A stretch of 64,000 nt of DNA from Anabas testudineus (GCF_900324465.2 NC_046629.1:9789578-9853577), one strand, 5' to 3'. Counted from the first letter of the stretch, positions 44,335 through 64,000 are shown. Numbers and translations: made by a program. The notes: a model not told the origin generated them from the letters alone.

Positions 44335-47300
44335 TTATAATTGGTTGTCTGTTGCTTTCTGCAGAGGGGAGCTGACTTGTGCTGTTTTACTGGGTGAGAC
44401 TGCTGGTGAGGGTGGCTGTGGTGTTTCTGTTCTATCGCTGATCACCTCCTCAGCCTCCTCCTCCCTCTGCTGCACAGAAGAGAGGTACTTCTCCAGCAGG
44501 CTGCACTCTGCGCTGTCCACATCATTGCTACCACCAGCAAAGCAGCTGCGAACTGGGCTCAGTGCACGCACCGTCTTCAGAGAGTCTGCAGTCCCACTGC
44601 TCATGAAGCTGTCTTCCTGTGCTGCTTGCCGATCAGTTGATTGGAAGCCAGAGTCTGGAAAGGACACGTCTATGCTGGGTGGGTTTGATGTTCTGGATGC
44701 AACAGTCAGGGCAGCCTTACACAGTTCAGGAGAAGGGGTTTGAGCCACAGTGACAGCCTGAGTTATGTGAGCGAGCTGCTGCTCCACAGACTGCTTCCAC
44801 TGCTGCATAGACTGGAGCTACGTGGAAACCAGAGGAAATTTTTTAACTAATGAATAATGTGAATAGTGAATGATGTGAGTCATACAACAAATCTGAAAGC
44901 AGTGGAGTTTAAGAAGTATCTCATCATGAATAATGAATAAGGTGCAGTGTGTGATAATGACAACTTCAAACACTAACCTCTTTCCACAGAAACTTCACAG
45001 CTTCCTCCTGAACTAGCCTTTGTAACTTCTCTTCCTCATACAGCTTTTGCACACTGCAAACACAGGTAAAAGTACAACCAGTCATGACAACAAGCAAAAA
45101 TGCTTTATTACTGTCACAGTAAAGTAGGTTCTTATATATTGTTGGTTACCTGTCCAGCTTGTCAGACAGGAACAGGATGTGTTCTTGCATCCTGCGGAGG
45201 CGGATTTCACTGCGCACTTCTCTGACCATGGGGTGAAAACACCGAGTGTACTGTCCCCTCCACCAAGATTGTATTTTAACTGCTGCCCTGTCTGCTTCCA
45301 TCAAACTTGACTTGGGGGTACAGATACCAGCTTCTTCCTGTCCGGGGGTTTCTGTGATCTCTCCTTTACCAAAGTCAGAGGATGTTTCCAGATTATTCTG
45401 TGGTGTGCCAACTCTGGCCCCCTGTGATCCCACTGTTGTGGCTGCTGCAAAAACGTCTTGTTCAAGATTCTTCTTCTCTGGCTTATCCAACAGGGGCGAA
45501 TGAGGTATCTTGTTTGTGTTGTGCTTTTTGGATTGCGTTGGGTGACTTGGAGCCAGGGAATCAGGTTCAAATGTTTCTGTCTCATCCTCGCTGTCAGAAT
45601 GGGTCGTTTGTGGCTCCAGATCAGATGTGAAGGGAAGAAAAGTGGACTCTGAAGAAAGCATGCTGCCATTAAGCTTGTCCTCATCTGTCTGGACATCCTC
45701 TAAATAGATGTGCTCATCTTCGAGCCTTGGACTGCGAACTATTGGCAACGATGGATGGGAAGAATCACAGCTCACCCAAGTGTTGAACTGCACAACTGGT
45801 TCTGTATCAAAGAAAGACGTAAAACCAAATTATAATCAAAGCCCTGCATAAAAATACTGGTTAGACAACATGTTAACAGTAAATTAACATACGAATACTC
45901 TGCACAGCGTTCAGCTGAAGTTCTCCTACCTGTTTCCTGGACTGATGGAACATTAGCTGGTGCAGATGCTGCATTTTTTCTCACTTCTCTGGCTTCCCCC
46001 AGTGGGACTGCATGTGGGGGATTGTGCATCTCTACATCCAGTTGAGTTGGACGAGGAGGGCTGGGACAGCCTCCCTGCGACTCTTCCAACAGCTGCTTCT
46101 GGTGAAGCCTGAGAATAAAAACGTTAGTACAAATAAGAGGTCACTCAAGTAATTATTCTCCATTAACTGATATGTACCGTTTGCTAAAAGGCTCTCTGTG
46201 TGAGATCAGAGTCATACCTCTGCTTACTGAGTATCTTCTCAAGTTTGGCATCTTCTGCTGTCTCCAAGGCCGGGGAAGAGGTCAGAGGACAAACTGTGGC
46301 AAGGTACTGAACCAGCTGTACATGCTGACCTGGTCGATATGAACGTCCTTTGCCTTGACTATACAACCATTCTGCTTTGAGCCTGTAATTGTGACAATTC
46401 CACAAAGAAAATAACAGATTCATAAAGGTGTATATTATTAATGTTTTAACTTTAAGCAACTTGCAACAATATAAAAATCTACGCACGCTTCTTTTTGTGA
46501 CACTACATAACCATCCAAGACCTTTAGGTTCAGACACCAACTCATGATGTATGGCCGATAATCAAATCCTGGCAATGAGGGGGTTGCCATAACACAAGGG
46601 TTGCTCATAATAGACAGTTGCTCTAGTTCATGGAGAGGCGCCAGGTATGACACCTATAGAGTGATTAGAAATAGATGTTGCAGTTAATAAGTTAGTAAAT
46701 ACATGAAATCAGGAACTGAAAATAAGGCTCTGTTTCTACTAAGAGCAAAGATACTTACTTCATTTAGATCTCTTATCTCATTTTCTGCCAGGGAAAGAAT
46801 GGATAAATGGGCAGGGAGGTGAGCAGGAACAGTACGAAGAGTTGTAATGCTGTTTCCATGAAGTAAAAGTGTCTGAAAAGATGACATAAAATCAATCAAA
46901 GATGCAAAACCATTTTTGTTTCAGTCTACTTTGACCTTAGATGCACTCACCTTTAATGCCACCAGTTTAGTAAGATCCCCAATAGTAGATATGTTATTGT
47001 CAGACAGATCCAGGTGTTGAAGGGACACACAGTTGTTAAGTTGCTCAATGACCTGCATTAAAGAGTGTACAGTCAGTTAAACATTTATCATACTAACACT
47101 GCATTTATGCACTGACATTTTTGTAAAGTTAAGTGATGAAAAAACTCAAAATATTGCTTCTCCTCACCTTAATATTGTTCCCAGACAGATTGAGCCATTT
47201 GAGGTGAGGCAGATCTCTCAGTCCCTCAATGTAGCCAATACTGTTATTGGGAAGATTGAGAACCCTCAACTCTGTGAGCCGAGACACACCCATCATTCTC

Positions 47301-48148
47301 ACCAGACGGTTACTGGCTACAGATAGCTGAAGAGGAATAGACAATGATCTATCAAAAGAAATTGAACAGGGATTGACAACTAAGCAAAAACACTCTACAT
47401 TTCTAAAGGTAACTACCTGCTGAAGGCGAGGGCTCCTTTCCAGATGGTCCAGTTTCATTATGTGGTTTCGGTCCAGAATGAGAGTGTGAGTGTCTTCAGA
47501 GCAGACGAAACTGGGATCCAGCTTTTGAACACCCTGGGCTGAAAGATCCAGCACAGGCCCTTGTGGGGTAAAGAGAATAGAGATTCAGCAGTTGGGAGAA
47601 ATACAGTTGTGTGCATGTCCATAGCTAGAGAGCACAAATGCTTTTACAGCAGCTATACGGGAACTAACAGGATATCTGGGACAATACTGCACCGATTTTG
47701 TTTTAAAATGGCTTTTGCAAGTCCAGAACTTTGATTAAGTGCAATACTAAATTGCAGAGAAAGAGTAGTAGAGAGGAGACAGAATTACTTCTTCACAGTA
47801 GAAAGTCACAGCAGGGTAATGACATTACTCACAGTTTTTAGTAGCTTTTTGCATTGTTAAAGTAGGAAGGAAAATAATCAACTGTCCTAATCAACTCTGT
47901 ACTTTACTGCTATGAAATCCTTGATATATACAAAGCCTTTGCTTCAGGATCATTTGTAAGTGATACACCAGATGACTGCAACCCTGAACACAGATAACGG
48001 CAGAGCTCGGATATTAGCTAGTGTTAGCTAGATTAGTAAAAACATTATCACAGTTAAACAAACGCAAATCTTTTATATACGTTTGACCTAAATGTCTAGT
48101 GGCTCACTTACCAGCTGTTGTATCAAACTGTAAATCCGATACACCCAT
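44335..48148 (-). CDS. cep97: Centrosomal protein of 97 kDa (CEP97)
   Basis: Eleven exons read leftward: 48148-48112, 47559-47417, 47326-47168, 47052-46951, 46872-46759, 46653-46487, 46382-46218, 46108-45930, 45801-45150, 45053-44978, 44817-44335; 2277 nt, 758 aa (human 865 from memory). Residues about 15-215 are leucine-rich repeats ([28 protein letters not shown]) with the conserved cap [40 protein letters not shown] and [13 protein letters not shown] are near-identical to human. Residues about 525-545 hold an IQ motif ([15 protein letters not shown]), followed by a helical [17 protein letters not shown]. The family binds CP110 at distal centrioles and holds back primary-cilium growth; the IQ binds calmodulin. 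The linker between LRR and IQ is shorter and diverged. Confidence 0.96.
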
Positions 48149-48790
48149 CCTGTCACCTCCGACAAGACCTAATGTTAGCTTACAACTCTAACAACAGTTA
48201 GCCACTGACCAGGGAGAAGAAGCGTCGCTCGCTTGTCAAGAGACGCAGACAAAGGGTTTATGGGAAATGGAGTTCACACAGAGTGCCTTTTTCGTAACAG
48301 AAAGGCCACCATGTGAACCGAAAGAACTACAACTTCTGTTGTTTCCTACAGCGCGCTTATATCACTAAAAACCGCCAGGCAGGTTAAAGTTGTAATGGGA
48401 AAGGGGATAGTTAACAACGTTAACGATAAATTGACCAAGAAGTAATGTCAGCAATTGTATTTTGTTTTATGCGCTTTGACTGAACATTTTTTATTGCATT
48501 AAGAAGTTAGATGTTACTGTTTTGCTGCTATAACGCTACGTTTGCTAGGCAACCGTCAGATTGTGACGTCAACATTTGTGACAACAGAGCAAAGTATTAC
48601 TTTCAATGAAATATTCTCAAAATAGCAAAAATTCATTATGTTTATATGTTACTCATACATCACCAAAAAAACTTTGACTAAATAAAAATATTCTACGTTC
48701 ATTTGCTCGTAAAGATCGTCTTGAAGTCTTCTTCTTTGGTTTCCGCTTCCGTCATCTTTCTTTCCGGTTTTGTGCCCTCTCGTAGCCATC
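48149..48790. promoter_or_regulatory. Bidirectional promoter of cep97 and rpl24
   Basis: The start codons of cep97 (minus, 48148) and rpl24 (plus, 48791) are 642 bp apart, so both genes must start here. From memory the human pair is also head-to-head on 3q12. The rpl24 side ends with a pyrimidine tract suitable for a TOP start. Confidence 0.7.
48756..48765 (+). promoter_or_regulatory. 5'TOP-like start of rpl24 mRNA
   Basis: CTTTCTTTCC, 26 nt before the rpl24 ATG, fits a terminal oligopyrimidine tract starting with C, the mark of mTOR-controlled translation in ribosomal protein mRNAs. The exact transcription start is inferred. Confidence 0.6.
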
Positions 48791-51477
<2,687 letters not shown>

Positions 51478-51500
51478 ACCTGACATAGTCTATGGTTGTG

Positions 51501-51506
51501 AATAAA
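51501..51506 (+). terminator. rpl24 poly(A) signal
   Basis: AATAAA in TGTGAATAAAATTTTG, only 24 nt after the stop, followed by a GT-rich element. The very short 3'UTR is typical of ribosomal protein genes. Confidence 0.9.
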
Positions 51507-51519
51507 ATTTTGTGGTTAA

Positions 51520-53452
51520 CTATCATGTGTGTGTGAGATCTGTACTTCAGAGGTCAGAGCGTTGGTATGTTTTGATATTTGTGGTTTATTTAGCTTCAGG
51601 ATTAAACTGGTTTCAACAGGTTCAGTAGAGAGCAGAGTCATGGATCTGTGGATGGCAGAAGCTGGGATTTGTAGCACTGTAGTGTTGGGTGTAGTTCCAG
51701 CTTGTTTTGTTTCTTCAGTTCCCTCTAAAAGGCTGAACGCGCCTTAAATTCTGAAACTGTAAAAGGACCTTTTGCCTGTTTATTGAACATCTATGTAACT
51801 TATTAACATCAGGCACCACCACCTGAAGCAGACGCTGCTGCCGACTTAGGGCGCGAATCATAGTTCAGTAGTGCATCTTATTAAAAATGGCTGAGCCTGC
51901 AGATATTTCATGTATTTTAACCAATTTCTTTTCATTTCTTGTTGCTGCCCTAAATTCCACAGGTGATAACATGTTCATGACATCATGTTTAACCACAGCA
52001 ACTGCAATTAAAACAGAGCTGTTCAAAGGCTCCTGCATTAACAGTTTACCAGTTTGTCATTACCATCCAATGACAGTTTTAACAACAGACCTCATTTATC
52101 TTTTAGGGCAAAAGCTCATGATTTTCATCATTAATCTGATTGAATTGAATTATTTAGAGATGGTTAAAAATCTATCAAATGCTGGTTTGTACAAAACCAC
52201 AGGATAAAAAGATTTTGTCATCACAAAGACAAAAGCACGAGATCCTCATAATAGAGGAATTGAGAGTCACATTTCAGACATCTGTCTGAAGAACAGACTG
52301 GTAATTTGTGAAAATGGTTGTAATTAACACATTATATATTCTGCTCACTCCTGTGATTTCGTACTGCACCAGAGGTCATAAGATAAACACTTGATCCCTG
52401 TTAAAGTTTTTGTTGATTTCTTTCAGATCTTCAAACATCTTCAGGTTCACTCACATTTCTAAACTGCGTCCACACTATAAACCAGTTGTACTGTTAACCA
52501 GGCTTTATTAGCATCACACAGCCACAATAATCAACCTTCAAGGTGCCATTTTTCCAACAGTCAGCAGATCAAGAAATAGTTATTGCTAAATGATAAGGAG
52601 GGTTACAAACGACTAAACACGTCAAAGAAAGTCCTATTCTCAGAAAACATAAAACACCTTCCTATGAACAAAGAGGCATTTGACAGTGAGGTTTTGATAA
52701 CTGTCACAGTTAGCATGTCAGTTTGCTGTGTGACAATCAGTAAAAAGCTGTTGATGTTAAATATGTGGTGTTGGTGTTAGTGATCAGAAAACACTTTGTA
52801 AAATTTGAAATCAAGTGATAAATCAGGATTTGTCATCACACAGTTAAAAAGAGTTAAAGCCATTAAAATGGAAGGAATCATTACATCATAATAATGATTT
52901 AATAACAGACGTTGTGTAACCAAATTATAAATAAGTAAATGACAAGGTAAATGTGATGGCATCCTTCGTAATTTCATTTGGAAACATTCCTTAAACCAAG
53001 TTCAACACAAATCCAAGAGTTTTGGGAAATTATTGCATGAGGTACTGATTGCTACACCTGAAAAGTGATGATGGAAAAAGCAAAACTTCCCAAACAGTGC
53101 ACGACGTATAAAGCACGAACATTAAATACACATTGTACAATCGTACAACCTGTGGATCAAGTTGCACTTGTGCGTTGGTGACGACCATTCTTGACTGTGT
53201 GTTGAGAACAGTTAAAAAAAAAATGTTCTTTTTTTTTCCCTTTACACCCTGAGGAAATTTGAAACTTAAAGAAAAGTGCACATTTCCAACAGGGGGGACA
53301 GGCTGAATGCAATGTGGTAGGACGATGGTTATGGCATGGTTGTTATGGAGACAGCGTGGATTGATGTGGAGAGGATGATACGGGGCAGGTCAGTGCCCGA
53401 TGGGAAGTCTCCCGTTCAGTCCACTGCAGGTGGAGAGGTAACAGAGAAGCCC
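51520..53452. other. Convergent rpl24-mpc2 intergenic region and mpc2 3'UTR
   Basis: No gene is supported. Minus-strand ATTAAA (52898-52903) and AATAAA (TTTATT at 52504-52509) are candidate mpc2 poly(A) signals, giving 3'UTRs of about 0.55 or 0.95 kb. The remaining sequence is AT-rich with no recognisable element. Confidence 0.5.
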
Positions 53453-56400
53453 TCAGGACTCTGCAGCTGCTTTAGCCTGTGCCTTCTTATCCTGCTCGTA
53501 CCTGTTCGAGAAAAAAAAAAATACAAAAACATACACAACTTTAAAAAATCTAGAGAAGTCTTTAAATGCTTTGCTACATAACTCAGGATTAACTCTTTCA
53601 GTACGAGGACCTTCATTAAGGCAGAATAAGGAGGCAGCTGTATTTGACTGTGAGCATGAAGAAGTGACGAGACGCAGCATGTTTGGTTTCTATTTCCTGA
53701 TGACATATCCAGAAGAATCTGGTGCCAGGAAGTAAACGTGCCCCGTCGTGCCAGAGCCCATATTGATTTTCCAGATTTTTGGACCATGACCACTTCAGAA
53801 TTGGGTTGCACCAGACAAGCTGGTTTAGTTGTTGGTATCTTTATTTTAAGTGTTGGCTTGAATAACCCCTTTACTGAGAGAACTTAAAACTGTGTGCGTT
53901 TGCTAAAACAATGTCAGACTCTAGTTTTCAATCTGACCAGTGACGACATGTTCAGCCGCATATCGTCATTTAACTGCTGGCTGTCTAAGTGGTGTCCTGC
54001 AAACAACGTGGGCTAAAGAGACAATTAGAAAACTTTCTGGGGAAAACCTGGGCTGATTAGAAGAGACGGCATCCATCCCACTTTAGATGGTGAAGCTCTA
54101 CTGTCCAGAAATTTCAGAGTGGAGCCCAGGATGCAGAGACGCAGTTTTACACGCCTCTCTGCAGTTTCCTTAAATTATTTATATCAAGAACCAACACAAG
54201 AGGAGTGATTCATAAGAACTTAAAAATAAAGACTCCTCTCACAGAACAAAATAAAAAGAAAACAATCAAAACAAATGTGGAGTGTTAAATATCAGATCTC
54301 TCTCGTCTAAATCTCTGTTAGTGAATGATTTGATAAGTGACCATCAAATAAAACTGTAAAACATCCTCTTTTTTTTTTTTTTTATAAAGCTTATAGTTAG
54401 AGCTGGATCAGGTGACTATGAACCATCTCTGAGTTATGCTGCTATAGATAAATCAGATCGAACTCCTCTTTTCTTTTCATCTATTCATCTTTGTCACTAA
54501 TGTTTTATAATTTGAGGTAAATGTATTATTGATGTGACTTAAAGATCCAGTTGGATCATGTTTCAGGTCAGATGTGTCGACTCAGTTACATATTACTCTG
54601 TACTCTATTACTCGTTTAGTCAGCGCGTCAGTAAGCTTGTTCGTCAGTTGGTTTATTAGAGCAGGTCAATATTTGGTGACAAGTTAGAACTATAACGAAC
54701 AGGTTTGTGTGGTGCAACCGGAATTTAATGGTGCAGAAATCTCCACTTCCTGACTTTCTCATAAGACAAAGTTTGAGTTCAGAAACAGCCAGTGGAACCG
54801 GCTCCGGGACTCTCACAGCTGGTTTGTGTGACTGTGTCATATTTCAGTCAGTCTGGGGGTTTTACTTTCTAAGGCAAATATTTAAACCCTTTGTCCTCAG
54901 TTTGCTTTTTTTTTTAATTCAGTCAATTATTTTACATTAGAAAAACAAGCAGACATGAAAACTACTGTATGTTGAACTCTTACTGTCTCTGCTGCAATGC
55001 GCTTGATTAAACATTAACTTGTTGCCGTGATGTCATATCAGAAATAAACATAACAACAGAAAGCTGCAGTTCTTCTTATAATTTGATCATTTGATTGGTC
55101 AGTTTAAGTCTTCACTGTAGAGTCCCTACAAACCTCCAGATCCTGTAGAGCTGGGAGGCTCCTGCGGCCCCCACGAAGAAGTTGACAGCAAACAGGTTCC
55201 AGTTCTTTGGGATAATGACCAACGAGTATCTGGACCAGATCAGCCCTGGTGGAGCAGAACAACAGTAAGAGTGCAGCTTAAGCAAACTAATAGTAAACCA
55301 GGTGTCATTCATGAGCTCAGAGTCTATGTTTTCACAAAGGAGAAAAAGATAAGATTTGTTCAAAGCCACATATTGCAAAACCTGACACATCATGCAACCT
55401 TTAGCACATCTCCCCCCGAACACTGAGCTGATAAACTAACTAACTAACTAAAAATCCATGGACACATATTCTGAAAACTTTAAAACAGGACATCTGATGT
55501 GTCAGTTATTTGCTTATAAAAACAAAAGTGCAGCAAAGGCAATATAAATAGTTTCCCCCACATGATTTTAAATTAAAATTGAATTAAATTCTCCTGAATC
55601 ATGTAATTTCTTAAATTAATGAAATGTATGTTTCACACTGAAACACTCTGTGAATCTGATCAAAGCTCATCTCACCTGTGGCTGTCAACACGCCAGATTG
55701 AGAGGTACTGAGTTTTTCTGCTGGTCGAGTCATATCAGCCAAACCAGCTAAAACCAGACCCTGAGGAGAAGAGATACATTGCTCATGAAAACAGAAAAAC
55801 ACATTTCTGAGAGATGTTTTCCTATTTTTTACTCATTGGATGTTTTTACATGTTCAAGTAAAAGTACAAAATGTAATAAATTCACTGATATCCACTGGTC
55901 TCTGCACCTTATGACAAATATCTTAAAGTCAGAAAACCTGAGAACCACTAGTCTAAGTTGCACTTCTTCATGTAAAACAAGTTAGACTGCATTAAAATGT
56001 ACTTACCCATTTAAACATTGGGGCCCAGAAGAAAACTGTTTTTGGACCTAGAATAAAAAGGGAATGTGAATTTAACAATGTGATGCAGAAGAATAACATG
56101 ACTGAGCATCAATAATCACACAGACTTATGTTCAAGTAGGTTGAATCAGTCTATATACTGTTACAGTTCACCTCCATTCCAAATATATTCTGCTTGTACT
56201 TGACTTTACTGTTGTTGTCCCCAGTCTTCTGGACAGACCAATGCTTCTGCAGAGGTTGACACTAAAAGATCCTGTGAGCTCTTCTTAAAATTCAAAGACG
56301 TACAAGTAAGATTAAGGACATCTAGATCTGTAACTTAAGTAAAATGCCAGATAATTAATCTTGTTTTGAATCGAGTTTGAAATGTAATATTAACCATAAG

Positions 56401-57736
56401 ATACTCAAATAATCAATGAGAAGGGAAGGGAAGGGAAAGCAGAGCTGCATTTATCAGGAGGGGCCCTTCAGGATAGGAATAATCTTCCTATCAGGCTTTT
56501 CTAATGTGTGAAAAGATTAGACACAACTCCAGACAGTCAGGTCAACACCAAGCTGCTGGAAGAAGTCTCAGAAACTTAATTAGCTGCAGCAAAGGGCTGA
56601 AAGAAATATGACAGACCAAAGGAATCTGCTGGTCTAGAGTCAGTTTCCAACCATTGCTGCAGGATAAACAGAAAGTGGGACATCGGTCACTGCAAAGCAT
56701 CTTTGAGGGAGTTGCCTTTTGTCACCGCCTCCTTATACCTTTGTCAGAAGTTTGTCCTTGTTGTACCCTTCTACAGACAAAACAAAGCTCAGCTTGTCCC
56801 CAGCGACACCTTAATCTCAGTACCCTCTATTTAATATCAGCTCAGTGTGAGAGACCTCAGTGAAAGTTGTAGTTAAAGAAGAAAAACACATACAGTCAGC
56901 GTATAAGGGAAAAGCTGCTGTCTAACGTAATAAATAATCTATTCCTGAAGGTTAAAATATTCAGTTTTTGTTTAAACTGATTTAGAAAGACGTTTCTGTG
57001 TTTTGGAGGCAGACTTGTCGGGAGTCCAAGAATATGCTTTACACTGGGAGGTGTTTATACTATATTTAAGCTGCCCTCATTTACAGAAACTGGGTTGACA
57101 AAATATATGTTCGTGAATGCAGGATGTATTGTGAACTGCATCAGCTTGAAAGAAGCAAACCTGAGAAAGTTGCAAAAGTTAAGTTTAGACATTTTTTTGT
57201 CGACACTGAAAACTGTCCTGACTTTTGCAGGAAGAGGGCACTGTCCACTTTCTGGGTTGTTTTACTTTATTTGCACAAGAGAAAAAGATAGCAATAACAT
57301 GACTATTGTCCTGGTTAAAGTGCAGCTGTGTGACCTTTTTATGGTGGCACTTTACCCAGACCCTAAACACAATAAACCTCTTCCCTTTAGGAAAACAGCG
57401 TTTCAAACTTTCCCTACTGTGACACCAATCAATAATGTCTTTCATATAAAGTTAGCTCAGGCTGGAGCTGTTACTCTGCTCCCTGCAGGATGCAGTCAAG
57501 ACGAGTCTGTGCATCCACTTCACCTGCACCACAGCTGGAGCCAGATCTGTCACCTACCCCCACTACACACTTGGAGACAGCAACACCAACAGAGACGCAG
57601 TCTGCCGATCCGGAAGCTGGGCGATCATCAGCTCTACATTACCTGCCGGGTGGTTGTAGAGAGGTCTCAGCTTGGCGGGCAGCATATGCTCGACCCTGTC
57701 CAGAATCCGGTGGTAGGACGCTCTCAGCGCAGCCAT
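53453..57736 (-). CDS. mpc2: Mitochondrial pyruvate carrier 2 (MPC2)
   Basis: Five exons read leftward: 57736-57643, 56047-56007, 55760-55676, 55245-55134, 53501-53453; 381 nt, 126 aa (human 127 from memory). The sequence starts [20 protein letters not shown] and continues [100 protein letters not shown]. This is the full MPC2 fold with an amphipathic N-terminal helix and three short membrane helices. With MPC1 it forms the heterodimer that imports pyruvate across the mitochondrial inner membrane. It lies head-to-head with dcaf6, as in human 1q24. Teleosts can have two mpc2 copies; which one this is cannot be told here. Confidence 0.97.
54020..54480 (+). mobile_element. Truncated non-LTR retrotransposon (LINE) fragment
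   Basis: In mpc2 intron 4, antisense to the gene. 54276-54356 encodes [20 protein letters not shown] and then SDHQIKL before a stop, the start of a LINE endonuclease (APE) domain. Upstream text such as GAGACGGCATCCATCCCACT near 54065 belongs to the 5' part of the same element as I recall it from fish genomes. Soon after the stop, wording typical of the 3' part follows (GTTATGCTGCTATAGATA near 54433), so most of the reverse transcriptase is absent. It is a dead, internally deleted copy of probable L2/Rex-like type; the clade is uncertain. Confidence 0.65.
56048..57642 (-). other. mpc2 intron 1
   Basis: A 1.6-kb intron. It has a short GGGAA tandem (56421-56438), an 8-bp perfect hairpin near 56474 (GATAGGAA/TTCCTATC), and a GC-richer stretch from 57489 with an exon-like open frame on the plus strand, discussed under findings. 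No named repeat is seen. Confidence 0.5.
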
Positions 57737-59506
57737 GATTCCGGGTTAGATGTTCTGGTGAGAATGAAAACACCGGACGAAGCTAGCTCGCTAAACGGTT
57801 AGCTGCCTAGAGAGATGACTTAAAATTCACCGTACTGAAACCCGTTTGACTTCTCTTTGTGCGAGGTAGAGAAATAAGCGACAGGAGACGATGGTGCTGT
57901 CCTAGTATCGACCTTCCTCCCTCAGGACTGTGACCATGCTATTGTTGCTAGCTCCTCTCTGACCGACACGAAGAGGTGACTTTCTGTACGACGCAACCTA
58001 CCGCGTAGGAAGGCGTCACCTCTTCCTATATTCTTATTGGTCGACTGGGTCCGAACTGCAATGTGATTGGTTCAGATAGGTTCGTTAGGTTTTACTGTCC
58101 TGCGTGTCTCGACTGGGTGGAGACAAATCGTCTCATTGACAAGTAATTTAAAAAATAGGACATGTTGTTGTTGTAGAAACGTAGAAATATAAAAACAATC
58201 CTTAGTGGCATTATATATTACACGCTTTAATAACTTCGACATCTTGAATTTAATCAGTGTGCGCTTTTTATTTCCACTGTTTTTTTCTGACATGTCTTGT
58301 TTTCTTTGTGTTATTTATTCGATTGTATTTATTTTTACATTTGTGGCCATCAAACTATTATCAGAATAATATTTATGATTTATATGTTGTCATCCACCCT
58401 AGACTATTATTAATATTATTATGACCTATTTTCATCCATCTTCACATATTCTGTGTACATATTAAGTTTTTTGTATTGATGTTTTTTATTTATAGTTGTG
58501 TTGGTGTAGATCTGTTCTGGTTGTGGTTCCTTTTTTTTATGTCTGAATTGAGAGCATCTGTAACAAGGCATAACAATTTCACTCTGGGATTAATACAGTT
58601 TTTTTAATCTTGCATCCTGAATTTAATTATGAAAAAAAAAATGTTATTTTGATCAATAATGTTTTATTTTATGTAAGAAAATACTTTAAAAAGTTATTTC
58701 AGTGTCTGATACCTTCTGATTGATTTTATATGTGCATGACATTTAGTGCCATTTAAACACTACCTGAAAAATAGCCTTCATCAGTAAGATAAACCAGCCT
58801 CTTCCATTCAAACATTATTTCTTTCATTCTCTTCATGCTCCTTTAGATTTAATAACCAACAACCACAGTATCGGCTGTTAGGAGTGAATTTAACAAAGTT
58901 AATGAATTTTTTGATTTCATTTTAGCAAATGAAAAAACTTACAACTCCCATGAGATACAGCTGCACATGCAGCAGAAACCTACGTTACATAGTGTGTTTT
59001 TTAAATCACAACATGGAAAATGCAGTTTCATCGGTCACCCAGGTCATGTATGTGCAGTTGCCTACAATTCTACAACATCTAGTTATTATGACAGTATAAT
59101 ATTGTGTGGACACACCCCGCCCCGTCAGCAATGGGGTGTGTTAAAACGAGCGCCTCTATTTTTGGCTTTTAAATCACGTAGTTTCTCGCGGTGTCTCGAC
59201 ACAGCTGACTGCTGTCTGGTAGAAGACATAAACCACACTAGGAAAGCAGGACGGATATTTAGCAGCCCAGAGAGCCGTGGTTCAGCCAGTGTAAACTCAG
59301 GAGGACGGCGGGGACGGGACAGGACCGGGACTTTCCCTCAGCAATGCCGACGCCGAGTTAGCGAGCTAACGCGTTAGCCCCGTCCCGACTCCCAGGAGCT
59401 GATCCCGATGGCAAAACCGAAGCGACGATAGAGAAAAGGCGACTTCACCAGGGAGGGTTAGCTTAGTTTCAATGTTATTGTTAATTAAACGCCTCATATG
59501 GTCACG
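57737..59506. promoter_or_regulatory. Divergent promoter region of mpc2 and dcaf6
   Basis: The mpc2 start (minus) and dcaf6 start (plus) are 1.77 kb apart. CpG-rich blocks at 57700-58010 (mpc2 side, with inverted CCAAT boxes such as CTTATTGGTC and TGATTGGTTC nearby to 58075) and 59110-59410 (dcaf6 side, GC box CCCCGCCCC) mark the two promoters. Between them lies AT-rich DNA including a repeat-like tail at about 58550-58605. Confidence 0.6.
58545..58610 (+). repeat. Possible SINE/LINE 3' tail
   Basis: GAGCATCTGTAACAAGGCAT followed by AATTTCACTCTGGGATTAAT ACAG and a T-run resembles the 3' tail shared by several fish retroposons (AATTTC...GGGAT.AATAAAG). The body is not recognisable, so this is an old, short remnant at best. 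Confidence 0.35.

Positions 59507-64000
<4,494 letters not shown>

Noticed and set aside
57095-57802. 235-codon plus-strand ORF antisense to mpc2
   Set aside because: It runs through intron and across the antisense of mpc2 exon 1, has no recognisable domain and looks like a chance open frame.
58967-59377. 136-codon ORF upstream of dcaf6
   Set aside because: It spans the CpG-rich promoter and has no domain; CpG islands often give chance ORFs.

Overview
The window is nuclear DNA from a bony fish, most likely a compact-genome percomorph teleost. The evidence is short GT-AG introns inside vertebrate genes, GT, TA and TATC microsatellites, a tRNA-derived SINE, LINE and inverted-repeat DNA transposon remnants, and protein sequences closest to vertebrate orthologues. 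I saw no prokaryotic genes, CRISPR array, retroviral, LTR or Polinton sequence.

Layout, left to right. (1) 2-511, +: the last 169 codons and stop of an unidentified gene whose tail is a coding 42-bp minisatellite. (2) 2008-14490, +: ildr2-like angulin, 10 coding exons, 632 aa. (3) 17168-25499, +: ildr1, 8 coding exons, 540 aa, carrying one inverted-repeat element in intron 6 and another in its 3'UTR. (4) 28134-35162, +: me3, mitochondrial NADP-dependent malic enzyme, 15 coding exons, 618 aa. (5) 41936-39576, -: nxpe3, 5 coding exons, 571 aa. (6) 48148-44335, -: cep97, 11 exons, 758 aa. (7) 48791-51477, +: rpl24, 6 exons, 156 aa, with a good H/ACA snoRNA candidate in intron 3. (8) 57736-53453, -: mpc2, 5 exons, 126 aa, with a LINE fragment in intron 4. 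(9) 59507-64000, +: first three exons of dcaf6, running off the right edge.

All complete gene models were joined by hand at canonical GT-AG sites. Their coding lengths sum to whole codons (1899, 1623, 1857, 1716, 2277, 471 and 381 nt) and end close to the usual family lengths.

The genes do not form one pathway. ILDR2 and ILDR1 are paralogous angulins of tricellular junctions. ME3 and MPC2 both act in mitochondrial pyruvate/malate metabolism. RPL24 is ribosomal, CEP97 limits ciliogenesis with CP110, and DCAF6 is a CUL4-DDB1 substrate receptor. Two head-to-head pairs (cep97/rpl24 and mpc2/dcaf6) match the human arrangement. The most notable points are the coding minisatellite at the left edge, the tandem ildr2-ildr1 pair with an equal-length transmembrane exon, the mixture of genes found on human 1q24, 3q12-q13 and 11q14, and the snoRNA candidate. 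I found no clearly novel multi-gene system.
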